DNA of 64,000 nucleotides from Musa acuminata AAA Group (Eukaryota; Streptophyta; Magnoliopsida; Zingiberales; Musaceae): the NCBI RefSeq assembly GCF_036884655.1, contig NC_088355.1, positions 24,799,001 through 24,863,000 on the forward strand, written 5' to 3'. The notes under the pieces were generated by a model. The model was not told the origin of the DNA, made no database searches, and saw only the letters and a list, made by a program, of their open reading frames with translations. Position numbers and translations under genes: made by a program. Shown piece after piece: positions 58,014 to 64,000 of the stretch; the first letter of the stretch is position 1, and each line of letters opens with the position of its first letter.

Positions 58014-61000
58014 ATGAAGATAACATGCTGGAATGTTCGCGGACTTAATAAGCCGGAGAAATGTCGGGAGCTCAACAGAATAATCAAGTCTGCCGCATGT
58101 GATATTGTTATTCTAGTGGAAACGAAAATTAAACAATCGCGCGTTCAAGCTCAAAAGAATTTAATATGGCCGGACGCAGAATTGTTTACCAATGACTCAA
58201 ATGAAACTTTTGGTAGAATATGGGTCTTATGGCATCCTAACTATATTAATGCTTGGTTTATTTCTGCTACTGATCAATTCATTCATCTTAAGGTAGAGGA
58301 TATAAAGAATGGATGTCAATTCAATCTCACTGGTATATATGCTTCAAACAGTATGCAAGAAAGAAATACTCTTTGGTCTGACCTGACTAATATTGTAAAT
58401 GGCTGTCTCAATGTACCTTGGATTGTTCTTGGAGACTTTAATACTTTCGGTACACAAATGAAAAAGAGGGGGGTAGACAACTTTCAGAAAGCCAGCTTCA
58501 AAGTTTTAATGATTACATTGACACTGCAGTATTGTTTGATATGAAATCTGTGGGTAATTGGCTCTCCTGGAGTAATCAAGGTGCTGCTAACAGAAAAATA
58601 ATGGCTCGACTTGATAGGTGTTTGATTAATCATGAATGGTTAACAGTTTACCCAGATTCACTTCTTGAGTATGGTGCTCCTTTGTTTTCTGACCATTTTT
58701 TAATGTATGTACACGCAGAAAAATCGACACCAAGAGGCAAGAAACCGTTTAGATTCTTTAACATGTGGAGTACTCATCCTTAATTTCTTGATATTATCAG
58801 ATCTGCTTGGAATGTTAATGTGCATGGATCCCCCCCTTACATCTTATGTCAAAAGCTCAAAGCCTGTAAAGCAGCACTAAAGGAGTGGAATACAAATACC
58901 TTTGGCAATATTAACACCAGAGTTCAATTTTGCATAAATGAACTAATGTCATTGCAACATGAGCTGCAACTTCAGCCAAATGATGAAAATATTATCTACA
59001 AAGAGACAGAAGCCAGAAATAACTTAATGTAAGCCTTAAAACAGGAGGAAAGTTTTGCAAAACAGAAGTCTCGATAGAATTGGCTTACACTAGGGGATTC
59101 CAATACTAAATTTTTCTATGCTTCAATTGCTACTCGAAGGGCTGTTAACCGTATCAGCAAATGCAGAGATAAAGATGATAATCTTATTGAGAATTTAGAT
59201 GAGGTTAAAGCACACACAGAGCAATTTTTTTATTCCTTACTCAATCAAGCTGGGAAACCTAATAACATTCATGTGGAGCCGACTAGAAAACTTGATTCGG
59301 AAGCTATTTCAATCCTCAATGCCCCAATTACAGATGACGAAATTGTATGTGTTGTCTTTAAGTCACCAAAGCACAAAAGCCCAGGTCCAGATGGATTTCC
59401 AGCTGAATTTTACCAAACTACTTGGTCTATTATTGGAAATGATGTGATCAAGGCTTGCCAACATTTCTTCTCTTCAGGTCATATTCTTAGAGAGATGAAT
59501 TGCACTTTTATTTCTTTAATTCCGAAGAATGCAGGGGCTGATTCACTAGAGAACTATCGACCCATATCATTATGCAACTTTGTTTACAAAATCATCTCCA
59601 AAGTATTGGCAAATAGAATGCAAAAGGTAATACACAAGATTATTAGCCCAAATCAAGCTGCTTTCATCAAAGGGAGAAGTATACATCATAACATTTTGCT
59701 TGCTAATGACTTGGTCAAAGATTTGCATTCAAAAGCAAGAGGGACAAAAATCTGTTTTAAAGCTGATTTACGGAAAGTCTTTGATTCAGTTAATAGGAAG
59801 TTTATCTATAAGATGCTCCTCGATATGAACTTCCCACAGCAATGGGTTAATTGGATTCAATCTTGCCTGGAAACTCCAAAGTTTTCGATACTCTTTAATG
59901 GCTCACCTATTGGTTTTTTTGGGAGCACGAATGGCATCCGACAAGGTGATCCACTATCTCCGTATCTTTTTACTATTGCGATGGAAGGACTTAGCTGTAT
60001 GTTAGAACACGTAGTCTTAAATGGCAGCATTAAGGTACCCATTGCTGGTTCTGTTCATATATCACATATAACATTTGCAGATGACTTACTTATCTTTCAC
60101 CAAAATGAACAAACTTCAGTAAAGAACTTGGCTACTATTACGAATGACTTTGGTATGGTTTCTGGACTTCAGTAAAGTATATATGAGCCCTTACGTTGAG
60201 GATAAGGTCTTTATTGTGCAAACTTTGGGGGTTAGTGAGGGAAGCTTGCTAGTTCCTTATTTGGGTCTCCCGCTCATATCTACATGCATTCACAAAACCC
60301 ATTGTCAGCCTATCTTGCAAAAAATAAAGAATATAATTTCTTCTTGGAAAAATAGGTTTCTATCAAAAGCAGGACGACTCGAACTCATCCGTTCAGTATT
60401 GCACTCCTACTCTATATATTGGTGTAATGCATTTCTTCTGCATGCTGGACTTCTCCATGATATTGAACGGTTATTAATGAACTTCTTCTGGAATGACACA
60501 AATGATAAGGCAATGCATATGGTAAATTGGGATAGCATTTGCAAACCGAAAGATGAAGGGGGGCTAAACTTGAGAAATACTAGAGATTGGAATCAAGCTT
60601 GTCTGGTACAACAATTGTGGGATCTTTTGCAAAACAAATGTTCCTTATGGTCACATTGGGTTTCTACTAGGTATCTTTCAAAGGAATCAATCTGGGAAAT
60701 TTCAACAAGAACATACCACTCTGCAGCTTGGAAAGGAATTTTAAAAGCAAGGAATTGGCTAATCAAACACATTTCCTATGCAATCTCTTCTGGTACTAGT
60801 ACAAATATGTGGTTTGATCCTTGGGTAAATGGGAAGAGTATATTTCAATTATATGGTGACAGAATACGAAAAGATCTTGGGGCTCCCAAAGATTGGAAGG
60901 TTTCTGAGTACATTGCTAACGGTGCTTGGTGTCTCCCTAATCCTATTTCTCCCGAAATGTTATCACTTTGGCCGACTATTATAGCTATTCCAATCAGGAA

Positions 61001-61616
61001 CAACTCTTCAGATATACTTATTTGGCCTCATGACAATGGCAAATTTAGTGCCACATCCGCATGGAATCAAATTAGGCAAAGAAATAACAAGTGAGTCCCA
61101 AGCAGTTGGACATGGGATCGACCGGGATCACAAAGACATTCCTTATGTACATGGCAGGCTCTTCTCAATAAACTACCGACAATAGACAATATGAAAAGAA
61201 GAGGTATCTATCATGTTAACCGATGCTCCCTTTGTATGCAACAAGAAGAAACTGTTGACCACCTCTATTTTGCTTGTGATTATAGAAAATGGATATGGAA
61301 GGAGATTCTCCAGCGATTTGAACTCAATAGACTACCGCAACCAAACTTGCACCAAGAACTAAGCGACCACATGCAATGTTTCTCAAGAAAAGGGCCTCTA
61401 ACACAACTGGCAAAGGTTACTTTCAGATGCGCTCTTTGGTGGATGTGGAAGGAGAGATGTAACAGAATATTTGAATGCCAACACACAAACAATGCTCAGT
61501 TATTGAAAGAGATTATTAGAGAATCAAGATCTTGTATGGAGCAAGATCTCAAAACGGAGCACTTTACCCAAAGAGAAAAAGATATTTTTATCAAATTTAA
61601 TTTTGCTATTAGCTAA
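58014..61616 (+). pseudogene. LINE ORF2 (endonuclease, reverse transcriptase, zinc region)
   Basis: The ATG at 58014 starts an APE-type endonuclease (CWNVRGLN, VILVETK, VLGDFNT, later RLDRCL and SDH) to about 58700. RT follows at about 59340-60110 with PGPDGFPAEFY, SPNQAAFIKGRSI, KADLRKVFDSVN, RQGDPLSPYLF and the catalytic FADD. A C-terminal zinc-binding region of the plant non-LTR type lies near 61215-61300 (CSLCMQQEETVDHLYFAC). Frame changes are near 58.54 kb and 60.17 kb. In-frame stops are at 58781, 59030, near 59075 and 61092 (TGA, Trp in the copy at 13.7 kb). Inactive. Confidence 0.94.
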
Positions 61617-61841
61617 AGATCTTGGGAATGATGCCAAATTATGTACCCACAGGTAGTTTTGATATATCTGGATAAACATTTTCTATATTGATTATAATTA
61701 GGAGTTATAGTCTACAGCATGTGTAGTCATAACTATCGCATTCGCACTCTTTGAGTTACTTGGCTTTGTCTATGACTTGTATAGATAAAGCTATTTGTAG
61801 AAACTTTACACATAATCAATTTACTTTTACTTACCAAAAAA
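61617..61841 (+). other. LINE 3' UTR and short A-tail
   Basis: Ends TTTACTTTTACTTACC followed by about seven A, then the target duplication. The same end is found in the tRNA chimera (31270-31294), so this tail is what the family's RT recognises or primes on. Confidence 0.85.
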
Positions 61842-61858
61842 AACATATAGGTGTTATG
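61842..61858. repeat. Right target-site duplication of the L1 LINE
   Basis: AACATATAGGTGTTATG, as at 41834-41850. Confidence 0.92.
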
Positions 61859-62183
61859 CACTTTCGCCCATATAAAGCTTCATAAGGAGCCATCTGAATA
61901 CTTGAATGATAACTATTATTATAAGTGAACTCAACAAGTGAAATATCCTTATCCCATTCACCTTTCCAATCCATAACATAGGCTCTAAGCAAATCCTCAA
62001 GTGTTTGAATTGTTCTTTCTGACTGACCATCAGTCTGAGGATGATATGCAGTACTAAACTTAACTTTAGTGCTCATAGATTCCTGTAATCTTCTCCAGAA
62101 TCTAGAGAGAAATATGGAGTCTCTATTAGAGATGATCTCCTTTGGAATACCATGAAGTCTTACTATTTCACTGACATATAAAT
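61859..62183 (-). pseudogene. Gypsy-2 second internal region, continued (integrase core)
   Basis: It continues 41850 leftwards in the element: integrase core with HPQTDGQSE and the SLVEFTYNNSYHSS region, matching about 34700-35040. It breaks at about 62183 in mid-integrase, where sequence switches to Gypsy-1 gag-protease. Confidence 0.9.
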
Positions 62184-63191
62184 TTGCGGGTTTGAGTAGC
62201 TAGCTAGTGTATGTACCGTAACTTCGGTCGGTTGTGGCTCTTCTTCTGCATCTTCTTCTTCATGTTCAAGGCTCTCTTTTGGATGTTCAATGACCTCTTC
62301 TTCTATCGGTTCAATCATAAAAAGTCCCCCTTTACTACAGCGATGCTCACGGCTCCACGGCTCGTCACAATGCCAACATAACCCCTTCGCATATCGCTCC
62401 CGAAGCTCTTCTCTTGTTAACCTCTTTAGTGTAGGGACTTGGTCGACAGTAGGGGGGGCTAAGGGCTTCAATATTACTGGTTGAGGAGAGACCCTAGTCC
62501 TCCGAGCTTCATGGTTCAATTGCTCCTCTTGATGTCGTGCGAAAGAGATGGCTGCCATAAGCGTATACGGTTGTCGCGCTTTAACTTCTCCTCGGATCTC
62601 CGGCTTCAAGCCCTCAATGAAGGTCCACAATAGCTATTTTTGAGACCAATCATGAGTTTGATTAGATAACCTTTCAAACCTGGTTTGGTACTCCTGAATG
62701 GTGGAGGTTTGTTGGATCTTTGCTAGTTGTTCGTCAATATTCTCGTAATCGGTTGGTCTGAAGCGAATCAGCAGTCCTTCTTTGAATTGTCGCCATGAAA
62801 GGACTCCATAAGAATGTTTAAACCAGTCAAACCACTGTATAGCATCCCCTTCAAGATGTATAGCTGCAATTTTCACCATAGATGCATCCGCGGTTTTATG
62901 GTACCGAAAATATCGCTCCGCGTGCAAGATCCAACCAATCGGGTCTCCTTCTTTCCATCTAGGGAAGTCCACCCTTATGCATGGATAATTGGGATCGATC
63001 ATAGAGCCTCCCCTCCCTTGGAACTTATCTCTTTGGGCCAGGTGCGATTGGGCAAAGCTCTCTCCGTGATATGATTTTTTCGGGCTTAGTAGTCGGCCCA
63101 ATCTGAGTTCGGTAAAGAGTGTCCGAATCTTATCCTCCAATCGCGCCTCCAAGGCTTTGAATTTAGCATCGATTGCCTCCTTAGATGCCAT
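62184..63191 (-). pseudogene. Gypsy-1 copy B gag (partial)
   Basis: ATG at 63191 (MASKEAID). A gag domain (WFDWFKHSYGVLSWRQFKEGLL) is followed by TAG at 62631-62633, then in frame the FIEGLKPEIRGEV block and the knuckle CWHCDEPWSREHRC, then an acidic stretch to about 62184. It matches 29600-31435 of copy A but lacks the tRNA/LINE insertion, so it shows the empty site. Protease and pol are absent because of the switch to Gypsy-2. Confidence 0.9.
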
Positions 63192-64000
63192 AGTATATGC
63201 CTCCAAATCTATGATGTTAAGATCTCTCTTTTGTTGTCAGGTTAAAGGCATGTATAGGTTGAGAGAAGTGATGGTCGAAAGGGTTGGTGGATCGGTGGAT
63301 GTAGGCTACGATTTAGGCTTGTCTTGTGGCTGTTTTGGGTATAGTTTGAGGGTGTGTTTTGGAGAGTTTTCGGGTTGTGGATGAAAGTTTTGGATCTGTG
63401 GTAGATGGTAGCAAAGGTTTGACAGAAATCCGTAGAATTTGCAGCAAGTATGTGCTGTCTTGTAAGAGTAGAATTATCGTCGAAGAAACAACGGTTTCTC
63501 GACGTAATTTCCGCTGAAAACTTAAGAGAATTGAGGAGGAAATTGATAGCAAAATCACAGTTTATATGACAGCAAGGATATCTAATTTAATCAAGAAAAT
63601 TTCGGCAGTATAATAGCAAGGAAATTGGTGCAAGTTGCAATTGCAGAATTGTCGTCGAAAAATTTCAGCGGGTTAAGATGAAAATTTGCAGCAACATAAA
63701 ATCATTTTTAGAGATGAATTTCTTAATAGATCAATCTTAGATGGAAGCCAAGATGATCTATGAAGTGTATAAGAAATTTCATTCAAAAAAGATTGCAAAT
63801 AGATGGGTTAAGGCAACGATATGCAGCTGAAATTTTCTGCAGCATAGATTTTCAAGTGCAGCAGATTGGACATAAAAGATCAGTAGTTTATATTGAGAAT
63901 TTTTCGATGAAACCAAAGGGAAATCCACTATTATGAAGTGTCAAAGATGTCATAAAAAATTTGTAGAAATTTGGATAGAAAAAGCAGAGTAGCAAGATCA
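63192..64000 (-). other. Gypsy-1 copy B leader, purine/pyrimidine-skewed
   Basis: No gene is seen. About 45 bp next to gag match copy A up to its break at 31478. The rest is unique in this window, with repeated AGCAA, TTGCAG and ATTTCGxxG words. A PBS and 5' LTR would be expected to the right, outside the window or not recognised. Confidence 0.5.

Larger units (their letters stand above)
41851..61841 (+). mobile_element. L1-type LINE, 5.7 kb, split by a 14.3-kb insertion
   Basis: Flanked by a 17-bp duplication. Parts: 5' UTR 41851-42176, ORF1 42177-43320 plus 57593-57975, ORF2 58014-61616, 3' UTR and short A-tail to 61841. With 43321-57592 taken out it is about 5.7 kb, full length for a plant L1. 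Fragments of the same family are at 13603-14690 and 30650-31294. ORF1 has one stop and ORF2 has several faults, so it is dead. Confidence 0.94.

Overview
This is plant nuclear DNA made almost entirely of transposable elements. I see no ordinary host protein gene. The evidence for a flowering plant is Ty1/copia elements primed by the initiator-Met-type PBS (TGGTATCAGAGC), Ty3/gypsy chromoviruses with C-terminal chromodomains, an L1-type LINE with a DUF4283-like ORF1, and a plant-type tRNA-Asn. The species cannot be told from the sequence; a large, repeat-rich genome is likely. The only gene that could serve the cell is tRNA-Asn(GTT) at 30570-30643, and it sits inside a retrotransposed insertion.

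Layout, left to right. 1-6786: decayed plus-strand copia copy A (its 5' LTR is outside the window). 6787-7984: two older LTR fragments. 7985-13602: 3' half of a minus-strand 'P-family' LTR element, fused at 13602/13603 to a LINE fragment (to about 14690). 14890-15307 and 23870-24183: one P-type LTR split by young minus-strand copia copy M (15308-23864, TSD GTACC). 24184-26259: three LTR fragments, one rich in C and T. 26260-31478: degenerate minus-strand chromovirus Gypsy-1, interrupted at 30477-31294 by a tRNA-Asn/LINE chimera with a 16-bp TSD. 31479-41213: minus-strand Del/Tekay-like chromovirus Gypsy-2 with both LTRs, followed by a second partial internal region sharing the right LTR (41214-41850, continued at 61859-62183). 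62184-64000: the gag end of a second Gypsy-1 copy.

The right half is a four-level nest, each step supported by matching target-site duplications. The partial Gypsy-2 copy holds an L1 LINE (41851-61841, 17-bp TSD). The LINE ORF1 is split by a 14.3-kb unit (43321-57587, TSD GGATC), whose ends are about 550-bp inverted repeats starting TGTTAG and ending CTAACA and whose core is GC-rich tandem arrays. That unit holds a young LTR element (46803-54982, TSD TGCAG) with near-identical 2,244-bp LTRs and only a gag gene.

Most interesting objects: the inverted-ended unit with an LTR-style TSD, which fits no family I can name; the tRNA-Asn-headed, LINE-tailed insertion, which has the architecture of a newborn SINE; the gag-only element, which must borrow enzymes; and copia M, whose two LTRs differ in length exactly as expected if plus-strand DNA synthesis had started at a wrong site.
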